A DNA stretch of 61,788 bases, taken from CBDAPE01 sp965198325. Its GTDB lineage: Bacteria > Pseudomonadota > Alphaproteobacteria > UBA828 > JAPUJA01. The notes below the pieces were generated by a model. That model was not told where the DNA came from. It made no database searches and saw nothing but the letters and a program-made list of their open reading frames with translations. The stretch spans positions 1 to 61,788 of the forward strand of contig CBDAPE010000009.1 of the NCBI GenBank assembly GCA_965198325.1. Reading direction: 5' to 3'. Positions 25,197 through 33,853 of the stretch are shown here, one piece after another. The stretch's first letter is position 1. The number at the start of each line of letters is the position of its first letter. The position numbers and the translations under genes are program-made.

Positions 25197-26741
25197 CTAG
25201 TAGGCGGCGTCCGGCATGGACGCTTTTTTGCGCTCGATATAATCGCGCAAGGCCTCGTCGACGCCGGGATCGATGGTCGGAGCCTCGTAGTCCGCTAACA
25301 TCTTGCGGAACTGCTTGTTGGCCCGCTGGGGTTCGTCGAGCCGGCCTTCTGCCTCCCATTGCTCGACCGAGTTGTTGTCGGCGAGCGAAAAGCGATAGAA
25401 CGCGCTCTCGAAATTGGCCTGGGTGTGTGCACAGCCAAGATAATGCGCGCCCGGACCGACTTCGCGGAACGCCTCGAAGGCCTGCGCGTTCTCCGACAGG
25501 TCGATGCCCTTGGCCAGGACGTGCATACCGCCCAGCTGGTCACAATCCATGACGAACTTCTCGTAAGACGAGGCGAGCCCGCCCTCCATCCAGCCGGCCG
25601 CGTGGAGCACGAAGTTGGTGCCCGCGTGCATGGTTGGAACCAGCGTCTGGGCGCTTTCGTAAGCCGCCTGAGCATCGGGTAGCTTGGAGGCGCAGAGCGA
25701 GCCGCCGGAGCGGTAGGGCAGGTTAAGACGCCGGGCGAGCTGGGCCGCGCCGTAGATCGCGAGAGAGGCTTCGGGCGTACCGAAGGTCGGCGCGCCCGAC
25801 TGCAGCGAAAGGGTCGAGGCGAACATGCCGAAGATCACCGGTGCGCCCGGGCGGACGAGCTGGATGAACGAAATGCCCGCCAGCACCTCGGCCAGCAGCT
25901 GGGTCAGCGTGCCGGCGATCGTCACCGGACTCATCGCACCGGCGAGGATGAACGGCGTGATGATGACCGCCTGATTGGCCTCGGCGTAGGCCTCGGCCGC
26001 GCCCAGCATCGTTGCGTCCCACACCATGGGCGAGTTGGCGTTGATCAGGCTAGTGCAAACCGGGTGACTGTCGATGAACGCCTTGCCGAACAGGATCTCG
26101 CACAACGCAACCGTGTCCTTCGCGCGCTCGGGATGGGTGACAGAGCCCATGAAGGGTTTGTCGGAGTAGCGCATGTGCGCGTAGACCATCTCGAGATGGC
26201 GCTTGTTGGTCGGCAGATCCACCGGTTCGCACACTGTGCCGCCGGAGTGATGCATGTAGGGGCTCATGTAGGCGAGCTTCACGAAGTTCTGAAAATCCTC
26301 GATCGTGCCGTAACGCCGGCCCTCGTCGAGATCGTGGACGAAGGGCGAGCCGTAGACCGGCGCGAAGACGACCGAATCGCCGCCGATATGGACGTTGCGC
26401 TCCGGATTACGGGCGTGCTGCACATACTCCGAGGGCGCAGTCGAGACGAGCTGGCGCGCGAGGCCCCGGGGAAAGCGCACGCGGGTTTCGGAAATTTCGC
26501 AACCGGCGTCTTTCAGGAGTTGAAGTGCGCGGGGATGGTCGCGAAACTCGATACCGATTTCCTCGAGCAGAACCTCCGCGTTGTTCTCGATGAGCACGAG
26601 GCCTTCTTCGTCCAGCATCTCGACGGTGGGGATCGTGCGGGTGATATAGGGGATCGAGCTTGCCTGCCTTTCCAGGCGCGCCGCGCGCCGGGCTTCCCGT
26701 CCGCGCCGCGCCCCACGCTTGCTCTCCCGCGCTTCGCTCAT
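25197..26741 (-). CDS. MttB-family (non-pyrrolysine) corrinoid methyltransferase
   Basis: A 514-residue member of the trimethylamine:corrinoid methyltransferase superfamily (COG5598). Recognisable segments are PYITRTIPTVEMLDEEGLVL, VLLEEIGIEFRDHPRALQLL, GGTVCEPVDLPTNKRHLEMV, GAMSPVTIAGTLTQLLAEVL and AGTNFVLHAAGWMEGGLASS. There is no in-frame amber codon, so it belongs to the non-pyrrolysine branch. Characterised members of that branch, such as MtgB, demethylate glycine betaine or related quaternary amines. Start ATG at 26741 (MSEARES); the further upstream frame runs through the regulatory region. It should transfer a methyl group from its amine to the corrinoid protein at 26976. The true substrate is not known. 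Confidence 0.88.
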   Translation of the reverse strand: MSEARESKRGARRGREARRAARLERQASSIPYITRTIPTVEMLDEEGLVLIENNAEVLLEEIGIEFRDHPRALQLLKDAGCEISETRVRFPRGLARQLVSTAPSEYVQHARNPERNVHIGGDSVVFAPVYGSPFVHDLDEGRRYGTIEDFQNFVKLAYMSPYMHHSGGTVCEPVDLPTNKRHLEMVYAHMRYSDKPFMGSVTHPERAKDTVALCEILFGKAFIDSHPVCTSLINANSPMVWDATMLGAAEAYAEANQAVIITPFILAGAMSPVTIAGTLTQLLAEVLAGISFIQLVRPGAPVIFGMFASTLSLQSGAPTFGTPEASLAIYGAAQLARRLNLPYRSGGSLCASKLPDAQAAYESAQTLVPTMHAGTNFVLHAAGWMEGGLASSYEKFVMDCDQLGGMHVLAKGIDLSENAQAFEAFREVGPGAHYLGCAHTQANFESAFYRFSLADNNSVEQWEAEGRLDEPQRANKQFRKMLADYEAPTIDPGVDEALRDYIERKKASMPDAAY

Positions 26742-26853
26742 GGTTTCCTCCGCCCGCGCCTCATTCCGCTGCGCTCGATGATTCCGATTCCGGGCTATTG
26801 CTTCGGCTGGAGCAACAGATTTCGCTAGAGTAGGCCTGTCCACATCACTAAAA

Positions 26854-26890
26854 TGTCGCATTGGCGACAATATATGTCTCCGGCGCGACA
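26854..26890. promoter_or_regulatory. Twin 6-4-6 dyads in mttB/corrinoid divergent promoter
   Basis: TGTCGC-ATTG-GCGACA at 26854-26869 is a perfect 6-4-6 dyad. TGTCTC-CGGC-GCGACA at 26875-26890 is the same with one mismatch. Their centres are 21 bases apart, about two helical turns, placing both on one DNA face. They lie between two divergent genes of one methyl-transfer module and near a gene for a GbdR-like activator, so they are likely its operators. I found no other copies upstream of the neighbouring operons. Confidence 0.65.
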
Positions 26891-26975
26891 GCCGGGTTCG
26901 CAGCGAACGCCGACACTCTAGCGATCCGAATGCCGTGGGGGGTGACATGTCCTCGCGGGAGGCAGGGTCTCGATC

Positions 26976-27683
26976 ATGGCCGACGACGATCTTGATTTGA
27001 AGGGTCTGGGCGACGACGAGCTCGTCGAACAGATGCACGACGACCTCTATGACGGCCTCGCCGAAGAGATCGCAGAGGCCGTGCGGATTTTGCTCGATCG
27101 CGGCTGGATGCCCTATGACGTGTTGACCAAGGCGCTCGTCGAGGGCATGCGCATCGTCGGTATCGACTTTCGCGACGGCATCCTGTTCGTGCCGGAGGTG
27201 CTGATGTCAGCCAACGCGATGAAGGCCGGCATGGCGATCCTGCGCCCATTGCTGGCCGAAACCGGCGCGCCAAAGATCGGCAAGATGGTGATCGGCACGG
27301 TGAAGGGCGATATTCACGACATCGGCAAGAACCTCGTGTGCATGATGATGGAGGGTGCTGGCTTCGAGGTCATCGATCTCGGAATCAATAATCCGGTCGA
27401 GAACTATCTCGCGGCGATCGAGGAGCACCAGCCTGATATCCTCGGTATGTCTGCGCTTCTGACGACGACCATGCCGTACATGAAGGTCGTTATCGAGACC
27501 CTGAAAGAGAAGGGCCTGCGCGACGATCACATCGTCCTGGTGGGTGGAGCGCCGCTCAACGAGGAGTTCGCCGAGGCGATCGGCGCAGACGCCTATTGCC
27601 GGGACGCCGCCGTTACCGTCGAGACGGCGAAATCCCTGATCGCCAACCGCCAGGGCCTGATGTCCGCCCAAGAGGCGGGCTGA
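26976..27683 (+). CDS. Corrinoid (B12-binding) methyl-carrier protein
   Basis: A 235-residue protein of the MtbC/MttC/MtgC type that carries a methyl group on cobalamin between two methyltransferases. The N-terminal helical cap domain (LYDGLAEEIAEAVRILLDRG to VLMSANAMKAGMAILRPLL) is followed by the B12-binding Rossmann domain with the cobalt-ligand motif KGDIHDIGKN (His at ~114). Further cobalamin-site motifs are SALLTTTMPYM and GGAPLNEEFAEAIGADAYC. It is divergent from mttB and heads a tight plus-strand operon with DUF1638, the small 'virulence factor' protein, the folate methyltransferase and the reactivator. Confidence 0.92.
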   Translation: MADDDLDLKGLGDDELVEQMHDDLYDGLAEEIAEAVRILLDRGWMPYDVLTKALVEGMRIVGIDFRDGILFVPEVLMSANAMKAGMAILRPLLAETGAPKIGKMVIGTVKGDIHDIGKNLVCMMMEGAGFEVIDLGINNPVENYLAAIEEHQPDILGMSALLTTTMPYMKVVIETLKEKGLRDDHIVLVGGAPLNEEFAEAIGADAYCRDAAVTVETAKSLIANRQGLMSAQEAG

Positions 27684-27695
27684 GCGGGGCGCGCG

Positions 27696-28349
27696 ATGAG
27701 CGAACCCGCCAAAGGCCCGGGCCCTTCGACCCTGCTCATCGCCTGTGGCGCGCTTGCCCGGGAGTTGCTCCAGGTAATCGAGCTCAACGGCTGGGGCCAC
27801 ATGACGGTGACCTGCCTGCCCGCATCGCTCCACAACCGGCCAAACGAGATCACCGACGCCGTACGGCGCAAGATCCGTGCGAATCGCAAGCGCTATGATC
27901 GAATTCTGTGTCTCTACGGCGATTGCGGGACCGGCGGGTTGCTCGACCGGATGCTCGACGAGGAAGGCATCGAGCGGATCGACGGACCCCATTGCTACGC
28001 CTTCTATGCGGGGCTGGAGGATTTCGAGGCGATTACCGACGACGATCCGGCAACCTTCTTTCTGACCGACTACCTAGTCCGCCACTTCGAGCGGCTGATC
28101 ATCAAGGGCCTCGGCCTCGATCGCTATCCTCAGCTCTTGGATGACTATTTCGGAAATTACCGCCGCGTCGTCTACCTCATCCAGACCCCCGACGAGACTT
28201 TGCGGCGGAAGGCGGAGGCGGCCGCGAAACGGCTCGGCCTGCCGCTCGAGGTTCGCGAGATCGGTCTCGGTGGACTCGAGCGGTTTTTGGGTGACGCGGA
28301 ATCTGGCGAGCCGAACCGTGGCCAGCCTGACGATCATCTACTGGCGTGA
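27696..28349 (+). CDS. DUF1638 protein
   Basis: A 217-residue protein. TLLIACGALARELLQVIELN at the N-terminus, RYDRILCLYGDCGTGGLLDR and GPHCYAFYAGLEDFEA match DUF1638. Conserved Cys and His residues (CGA, GDCG, HCY) suggest a metal or cofactor site. The family regularly travels with MttB-type corrinoid systems; its biochemical role is, to my knowledge, not established. It begins 13 bases after the corrinoid gene and overlaps the next gene by 32 bases. Confidence 0.8.
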   Translation: MSEPAKGPGPSTLLIACGALARELLQVIELNGWGHMTVTCLPASLHNRPNEITDAVRRKIRANRKRYDRILCLYGDCGTGGLLDRMLDEEGIERIDGPHCYAFYAGLEDFEAITDDDPATFFLTDYLVRHFERLIIKGLGLDRYPQLLDDYFGNYRRVVYLIQTPDETLRRKAEAAAKRLGLPLEVREIGLGGLERFLGDAESGEPNRGQPDDHLLA

Positions 28350-28617
28350 CATCCCCGCCCAGGTCGTCGCCAAGGCGGGCAGGTCGAACGCCAAGCGGAA
28401 ACTTTCGAGCCGTTTCCAGGAGGCGATCGACAGCGCCGCGATGGCGGATGGCGCCAGCGACAATGACGCCTATCTCGCGGCGTGGCACCACCGCGGGCCG
28501 GAGCCCTGCGGCGACGATCTCGAGGCGGCTGCCGAGGACGCGGCGGCGGCACTCGAGACTGCTTACGACGACGACCGGCTGGCCACGCTGATCAAGACGG
28601 GCGGGCGAACGGTCTGA
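28318..28617 (+). CDS. Small 'virulence factor' domain protein
   Basis: A 99-residue protein beginning at a GTG: MASLTIIYWRDIPAQVVAKA, then SSRFQEAIDSAAMADGA and LAAWHHRGPEPCGDDLEAAA. This is the small domain annotated 'virulence factor' (PF13769-like), found next to methyltetrahydrofolate methyltransferases in alphaproteobacteria; the name is historical and no function is assigned. The GTG lies inside the end of the DUF1638 gene, giving a 32-base overlap that implies translational coupling. The downstream methyltransferase starts 35 bases after its stop. Confidence 0.75.
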   Translation: MASLTIIYWRDIPAQVVAKAGRSNAKRKLSSRFQEAIDSAAMADGASDNDAYLAAWHHRGPEPCGDDLEAAAEDAAAALETAYDDDRLATLIKTGGRTV

Positions 28618-28652
28618 GGGCTTCCACGCCCATCGACGAGATGAGGACTCCA

Positions 28653-29558
28653 ATGACCGAGACAGTCGTTTCATCCGACCGAACAGATATCGTGATCGGG
28701 TTCGATCGCCCCTTCGTCATGATCGGCGAGCGGATCAACCCGACGGGCCGCAAGCTGCTCGCCGAGGAAATGAAGCGCGGCGACTATTCCCGCGTCGTGG
28801 CCGAAGCACTTGCCCAGGTCGAGGCGGGGGCACAGATGCTCGACGTCAATGCGGGGATTCCGCTGGCCGACGAGCCGACGATCCTGGCCGAATGCATCAC
28901 GCTGGTCCAGGACACGGTCGACGTGCCGCTGTCGATAGATTCCTCGATCGTCGCTGCGCTCGAAGCGGGGCTTGCGGTCTACAGGGGCAAGCCGCTGGTC
29001 AATTCCGTGACCGGTGAGGACGAGCGTCTGGAAACGGTCCTGCCGCTGGTCAAGAAATTCGATGCGGCGGTGGTCGCGATCTCGAACGACGAGACCGGCA
29101 TCTCCGAGGATCCAGCCGTGCGCCTCGGGGTGGCAAAGAAGATCGTGGAGCGTGCCGCCGATCACGGCATCGCACGGGAGAACGTGGTGGTCGACCCACT
29201 CGTCATGCCGGTGGGCGCAATCAATGACGCCGGCCGCCAGCTGATGACGCTGCTTCGCCGGCTCCACGACGAGCTCGAGGTCAACACCACCTGCGGCGCC
29301 TCGAACTTCTCGTTCGGCCTGCCCAACCGTCGGGAGCTCAACGCCGCCTTTCTGCCGATGATGATTGGCGCGGGGCTGACCTCGGCGATTATGAACCCAC
29401 TCCACGGCGAGGACATCCAGGCGGTGCTTGGCGCCGACGTGGTCATGGGTCATGACGCCAACTGCCTGAAATGGATGAAAAAATTCCGGGATCCCAACGC
29501 CGGGGACGGGGACGGCCGTCGCCGGCGCCGCGAAGGCCGCCGACGGGCGCGGGTCTAG
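28653..29558 (+). CDS. Methyltetrahydrofolate:corrinoid methyltransferase (MtgA/AcsE-type)
   Basis: A 301-residue pterin-binding TIM-barrel protein (dihydropteroate-synthase-like fold). Motifs: FVMIGERINPTGRKLLAEEM, GAQMLDVNAGIP, VPLSIDSSIVAALEAGL, KPLVNSVTGEDER, VAISNDETGISEDP and VNTTCGASNFSFGLPNR. It would transfer the methyl group from methyl-Co(III) corrinoid to tetrahydrofolate, or the reverse. ATG 28653 is preferred to 28641 because GAGG lies 8-9 bases before it. The C-terminal ~20 residues are almost all Arg/Gly and probably disordered. No methylene-H4folate reductase gene is present in the window. Confidence 0.88.
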   Translation: MTETVVSSDRTDIVIGFDRPFVMIGERINPTGRKLLAEEMKRGDYSRVVAEALAQVEAGAQMLDVNAGIPLADEPTILAECITLVQDTVDVPLSIDSSIVAALEAGLAVYRGKPLVNSVTGEDERLETVLPLVKKFDAAVVAISNDETGISEDPAVRLGVAKKIVERAADHGIARENVVVDPLVMPVGAINDAGRQLMTLLRRLHDELEVNTTCGASNFSFGLPNRRELNAAFLPMMIGAGLTSAIMNPLHGEDIQAVLGADVVMGHDANCLKWMKKFRDPNAGDGDGRRRRREGRRRARV

Positions 29559-29566
29559 GCTCCGCC

Positions 29567-31594
29567 ATGGCCGAGGATCCGCTCGTCGTGTTCATGCCTT
29601 CGGGCAAGCGGGGACGCGCTGCGGCGGGAACGAGCGTGCTCGAGGTGGCGCGCGCCCTCGGCGTCGACCTCGATTCCGTGTGCGGTGGGCGGGGGATCTG
29701 CGGCCGCTGCCAAGTGATGATCGGCGAGGGCCATCACGCCAAGCTTGGCATCGAAAGTCGTGCGGATCACGTCACGTCGCGCAACGCCGTCGAAGACCGC
29801 TACGCCGAAAAGCGGGGGTCCCTCGCGGCGGGCCGGCGGCTTGGCTGTCAGGCCCGCATCCGGGACGACCTGTTGATCGACGTGCCTCCCGACAGCCAGG
29901 TTCACCGCCAAGTGGTGCGCAAGCGGGCCGAGGCCCATCCCATCGCAATCGATCCGATGGTCACGCTGCACTATGTCGAGGTGCGCGAACCCAACATGGA
30001 GGATCCGGCGAGCGACTTCCGCCGCCTGCAGGACGCGCTCGGGGCGCAATGGGGCTGCGAGACGGTGTCCGCGTCGCCGGCCATCCTGCAGGGTATCCAG
30101 GCTTGCCTCAGGGAGGGCAACTGGTGTGTCACCGCGGCGTTGCGCAAGGGTGGTGCGCTAGTCAGGCTGTGGCCGGGGTTGCACGAGCGGGCCGCGGGTT
30201 TGGCGGTGGATGTCGGGTCGACGACCATCGCTGCTCACCTGTGCGACCTCATGAGCGGCGATGTGCTGGCGTCCGCTGGCGTAATGAACCCCCAGATCCG
30301 CTTCGGCGAGGACCTGATGAGCCGGGTCTCCTACATCATGATGAATCACGGCGGCGAGGTGGAGCTGACCGCGGTGGTGCGCGAGGCGGTCGCCGGCCTG
30401 GTTGCGGACGTCGCGCAGACCGCCGGTCTTGCGCCCGACGATATCCTCGAGGTCACGCTGGTTGGCAACCCGATAATGCATCACCTGTTTTTCGGCCTCG
30501 ACCCCACGCCGCTGGGTGGCGCGCCCTTCGCGCTGGCGGTCGACGGCGCGCTCGAAGTGCCGGCGCGGGACGTGGGTCTCGCCCTTGCGCCCGGCGCGAT
30601 GGTCTATGCCCTGCCCTGTATCGCGGGCCATGTGGGCGCCGACGCCGCAGGCGTGATTCTCTCCGAAGGGCCGCACCTCAGGGACGAGATCGCGCTGGTC
30701 GTCGATGTTGGTACGAACGCCGAGATCGTGCTCGGTAACAGGGAGCGGCTGCTCGCCTGTTCCTCGCCCACGGGACCCGCCTTCGAGGGCGCCCAGGTGA
30801 GCGCGGGGCAACGCGCCGCCCCGGGGGCGATCGAGCGGGTGCGGATCGACCCCGAGAGCTTCGAACCCCGCTTTAAGGTGATCGGATCCGACCTCTGGTC
30901 CGACGATCCCGGGTTCCCGGAGGCGGCAGGCGCGACCGGAGTGACCGGAATTTGCGGCTCGGGAATCATCGAGGCTATTGCCGAGATGCGGCTGGCCGGC
31001 TTGATGAGCCCCGACGGTGTTATCGACGGCGACCTTGCGGCGCGCACGCCGCGCATCGTGGCCGACGGGCGCACCTTCCAATACGTCCTGCGCGAGACCG
31101 AACCGGTAATCGCGGTGAACCAGCAGGACGTGCGCGCCATTCAATTGGCCAAGGCCGCGCTCTATGCCGGCGTCCGGCTGCTCATGGATCGCTACGATGC
31201 TCCCACGCTCCAGCGCATCACGCTGGCGGGCGCGTTCGGCAGCCATATCGACGTCAAATACGCGATGATCCTGGGTCTGGTGCCCGATTGCGATCTCGAT
31301 CGGGTCGCGTCCGCGGGCAACGCAGCGGGTACCGGCGCGCGGATCGCGCTGCTCAACGCCGGCGCACGGGCGGAGATCGAGGATCTGGTGCGCCGGGTCG
31401 AGAAGATCGAAACCGCTATCGAACCTGCTTTCCAGGAGCATTTCGTCAATGCCATGGCGGTACCCCACAGGCGCGATCCCTTCCCGCGTCTCGAAGCCCA
31501 TCTCGGGCGTACCCTGGAGCGCCCGGCAAGCCCAGCGGAGGCCGGCGAGAGCCGGCGCAAAGGGCGCCGGCGCAAATCCCGAGCCCGGGATTGA
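29567..31594 (+). CDS. Corrinoid-reactivating [2Fe-2S]/ASKHA protein (RamA/DUF4445-type)
   Basis: A 675-residue protein. The N-terminal plant-type ferredoxin domain has Cys ligands at about C39, C45, C48 and C94 (DSVCGGRGICGRC, RLGCQA). A middle segment precedes an ASKHA-type ATPase domain beginning GLAVDVGSTTIAAHLCDLMS, with IALVVDVGTNAEIVLGN, CSSPTGPAFEGAQ and AGAFGSHIDVKYAMILGLVP. Such proteins use ATP to reduce inactive Co(II) corrinoid back to Co(I). The C-terminus is a basic tail. It starts 8 bases after the methyltransferase stop and completes the methyl-transfer operon. Confidence 0.9.
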   Translation: MAEDPLVVFMPSGKRGRAAAGTSVLEVARALGVDLDSVCGGRGICGRCQVMIGEGHHAKLGIESRADHVTSRNAVEDRYAEKRGSLAAGRRLGCQARIRDDLLIDVPPDSQVHRQVVRKRAEAHPIAIDPMVTLHYVEVREPNMEDPASDFRRLQDALGAQWGCETVSASPAILQGIQACLREGNWCVTAALRKGGALVRLWPGLHERAAGLAVDVGSTTIAAHLCDLMSGDVLASAGVMNPQIRFGEDLMSRVSYIMMNHGGEVELTAVVREAVAGLVADVAQTAGLAPDDILEVTLVGNPIMHHLFFGLDPTPLGGAPFALAVDGALEVPARDVGLALAPGAMVYALPCIAGHVGADAAGVILSEGPHLRDEIALVVDVGTNAEIVLGNRERLLACSSPTGPAFEGAQVSAGQRAAPGAIERVRIDPESFEPRFKVIGSDLWSDDPGFPEAAGATGVTGICGSGIIEAIAEMRLAGLMSPDGVIDGDLAARTPRIVADGRTFQYVLRETEPVIAVNQQDVRAIQLAKAALYAGVRLLMDRYDAPTLQRITLAGAFGSHIDVKYAMILGLVPDCDLDRVASAGNAAGTGARIALLNAGARAEIEDLVRRVEKIETAIEPAFQEHFVNAMAVPHRRDPFPRLEAHLGRTLERPASPAEAGESRRKGRRRKSRARD

Positions 31595-31667
31595 CGGTTC
31601 ATCCTCGCTCATCGAGGATGGCCGCCGGCAGGCATGTTGCGGCTGTGAGCACAAAGGGGGATCTGTC

Positions 31668-32519
31668 ATGAGTGCACACCAATTTATCGACGTCGACGAG
31701 CCGCGCGCCAGGGTCCGGCGCATCACGCTCAATCGGCCCGAGAAGCACAATCCCCTGTCCAATGCCTTGCGGGCCGAACTGTACGGCGCGGTCGAGGCGG
31801 CGGATGCCGACCCCGAAATTCACGTCGCCGTGATCCGCGGCGCGGGCAAGAGCTTCTCGGCGGGCTACGATCTGGCATCGGACATCTTGGCCGACCAGCC
31901 CTGGCACACCGCCGGCGGTCAGGGCAACTGGGCGCGCCACGTCGTCGAGGGCCATTTCAAGATGTGGGATCTGGGCATACCCGTAATCGCCCAGGTACAT
32001 GGTTATTGCCTGGCGGGCGGCAGCGAGTTCGCGGCGTCATGCGATCTGGTCTACGCCGCCGAAGACGCCCAGATCGGCTATCCGCCCGTGCGCCTCATTT
32101 GCGCGCCCGACATGCAGTACCACGCCTGGCTGATGGGCATGCGCCGCGCCATGGAGCTGATGCTGACCGGCGATGCGATCTCGGGTAAGGAAGCCGCCGA
32201 GTGGGGCTTCGCCAACCGGGCGCTGCCCAAGGCCAAGCTCGAAAAATTCACCCTCGATCAGGCCGAGCGCATCGCCAAGATCCCACCTGAGCTCCAGCAG
32301 ATCAACAAGCGCAGCGTGCACCGCGCGATGGAGGCCATGGGTGTCCGCAACGCCCTTCGTGCGGGCACCGAATTGATGGCGCTCGGGCTGAATACCGAGG
32401 CCAGCATCGAGTTCGCCAAGAAATTCCAGGCCGACCTCAAGACGGCGCTGACCGAGCGGGACAAGGCGTTCGGCTATTACCGGGCCAAGAAGAAGGCCAA
32501 GCCCCGCAAAAAGAAATAA
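31668..32519 (+). CDS. Enoyl-CoA hydratase/isomerase family protein
   Basis: A 283-residue crotonase-fold protein. Typical motifs: RRITLNRPEKHNPLSNALR, VIRGAGKSFSAGYDLASDI (first oxyanion-hole segment), VIAQVHGYCLAGGSEFAASC (second oxyanion-hole segment, C-A-G-G) and QIGYPPVRLI. The catalytic Glu positions of true hydratases are not obvious, so the exact reaction (hydration, isomerisation or hydrolysis) is open. The C-terminus is strongly basic (AKKKAKPRKKK). Start ATG 31668 after GGGGGATCTGTC. It follows the reactivator gene by 73 bases and may be its co-transcript. Confidence 0.8.
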   Translation: MSAHQFIDVDEPRARVRRITLNRPEKHNPLSNALRAELYGAVEAADADPEIHVAVIRGAGKSFSAGYDLASDILADQPWHTAGGQGNWARHVVEGHFKMWDLGIPVIAQVHGYCLAGGSEFAASCDLVYAAEDAQIGYPPVRLICAPDMQYHAWLMGMRRAMELMLTGDAISGKEAAEWGFANRALPKAKLEKFTLDQAERIAKIPPELQQINKRSVHRAMEAMGVRNALRAGTELMALGLNTEASIEFAKKFQADLKTALTERDKAFGYYRAKKKAKPRKKK

Positions 32520-32653
32520 CGGGTCCCGCCCACAGCACCGGGCTTTCCGCCTGCGCTTGCCACCTGTTACGCCGCGCCATATTGTAAAACGGTCATGGCG
32601 AATTGTGCGCGACGGACCTAAAAGGTCCGGCCGGTGATCTGGAGGAGGCAGGC

Positions 32654-33838
32654 ATGCGGCTTGAGGATATCGTTGTCGCCGAGGCGTTGGCGGAGTTGAA
32701 CCGCCCCGCGGGCGAGGCCCTCGGCCTACCGGCGAGCGCCTATTCGCAAGCCTTCCACGAACTCGAAAACCGCTATCTCTTTCCCCGGACCTGGGCGGTG
32801 GTCGCCATGGGCGCCGAGCTTCCCAATCCCGGCGACGTTCTACCGGTCAAGCTCGGCGACTGGCCGGTCCTGCTCGTGCGCGACGCGGAGGGGACGATCC
32901 GGGCCTTCCTCAATATCTGCCGCCACCGTGGCATGCGGATCGTCGATAAGGCCGCGCGCGGGCGCGAGGTTCTGCGCTGTCCCTGGCACAGCTGGACCTA
33001 CGGTCTCGACGGGCGGCTGCTCAGGCGGCCGAAGTTCAAGCATCACGCAACGGACGAGCGCGCGGGCTCGGAGCTCGAAGAATTCGGTCTCAAGCCGGTC
33101 GCCGTGGGGCTCTGGCACGACAATATTTTCGTCAATATCGCCGGCAATGCGCCGCCCTTCGAGGAGCATCGAAAACCGCTCGATGCGCTCTTCGCCGACT
33201 ACGACCTCGCGGGGCTGCGATATGGCGGCCATTGGGAGCACTTCTACGACGGCAACTGGAAGATCGCCATCGAAGGTGGCATCGAAAGTTATCACATGCC
33301 CTATGGCCACGCCCAGTATATGCGCGGCGTGACGAACTATGAGGAGCGCATCGCTACTCACGATCATAGCTACGCGTTTATCGATTCGCGCGTGACCTAC
33401 GGGTCCAGCGCAGACCCGCTCGTCGTTCTCGACAACGCGCTGCCGGTCATCTCGACGCGCGAGGTCGACGGCGAGGCCACGAGCTATATTGGCAGCGTGT
33501 TTCCCACCGGTTTCATCATGACCTTTCGCAACCACGTCACCTTCGGCTTCATGACGCCCGACGGCTGGAATCGCACGCGGATCGTGCTCTACTTCTATTA
33601 TCCGGGCGAGTCGGCCACCGATCCCGCCCTGGCGGAGGAGCGCGCGGCCGTGGAGAAGGAATGGGAACTCGTCTTCAACCAGGACGACCCCTTCGTCCGC
33701 AACGTCCACGATAATCTCAAGGTGCGGGACCAGGCGGGGATCAGGCTTCGGTTTTCGCCTTACTGGGAAGGGGCGGTGCACCATTTCCAGAAAATGGTGG
33801 TCGAGACCATCCAGCAGGAAGAGGGGCTCTCCGGTTAG
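32654..33838 (+). CDS. Rieske non-haem iron oxygenase alpha subunit, third
   Basis: A 394-residue oxygenase with Rieske cluster CRHRGMRIV...LRCPWHSWTYG and mononuclear iron motif EGGIESYHMPYGH. It also has a long C-terminal segment (FVRNVHDNLKVRDQAGIRLR). The ATG at 32654 has a strong GGAGGAGGCAGGC site; upstream codons are not supported. It is not closely similar to the tandem pair at 21.8-24.1 kb, so it is a separate lineage. It is followed convergently by the M24 gene at 33854. Substrate unknown; quaternary-amine or aryl demethylation are possibilities. Confidence 0.87.
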   Translation: MRLEDIVVAEALAELNRPAGEALGLPASAYSQAFHELENRYLFPRTWAVVAMGAELPNPGDVLPVKLGDWPVLLVRDAEGTIRAFLNICRHRGMRIVDKAARGREVLRCPWHSWTYGLDGRLLRRPKFKHHATDERAGSELEEFGLKPVAVGLWHDNIFVNIAGNAPPFEEHRKPLDALFADYDLAGLRYGGHWEHFYDGNWKIAIEGGIESYHMPYGHAQYMRGVTNYEERIATHDHSYAFIDSRVTYGSSADPLVVLDNALPVISTREVDGEATSYIGSVFPTGFIMTFRNHVTFGFMTPDGWNRTRIVLYFYYPGESATDPALAEERAAVEKEWELVFNQDDPFVRNVHDNLKVRDQAGIRLRFSPYWEGAVHHFQKMVVETIQQEEGLSG

Positions 33839-33853
33839 GTCCGGCGTCCGGGC

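Noticed and set aside
25197..26741. Pyrrolysine-containing MttB
   Set aside because: The reading frame has no in-frame TAG before the terminal stop and no pyl genes are visible, so it belongs to the non-pyrrolysine branch.
30158..31762. A 534-codon minus-strand frame opposite the corrinoid reactivator
   Set aside because: Antisense to a gene with clear ferredoxin and ASKHA motifs; no independent start signal.
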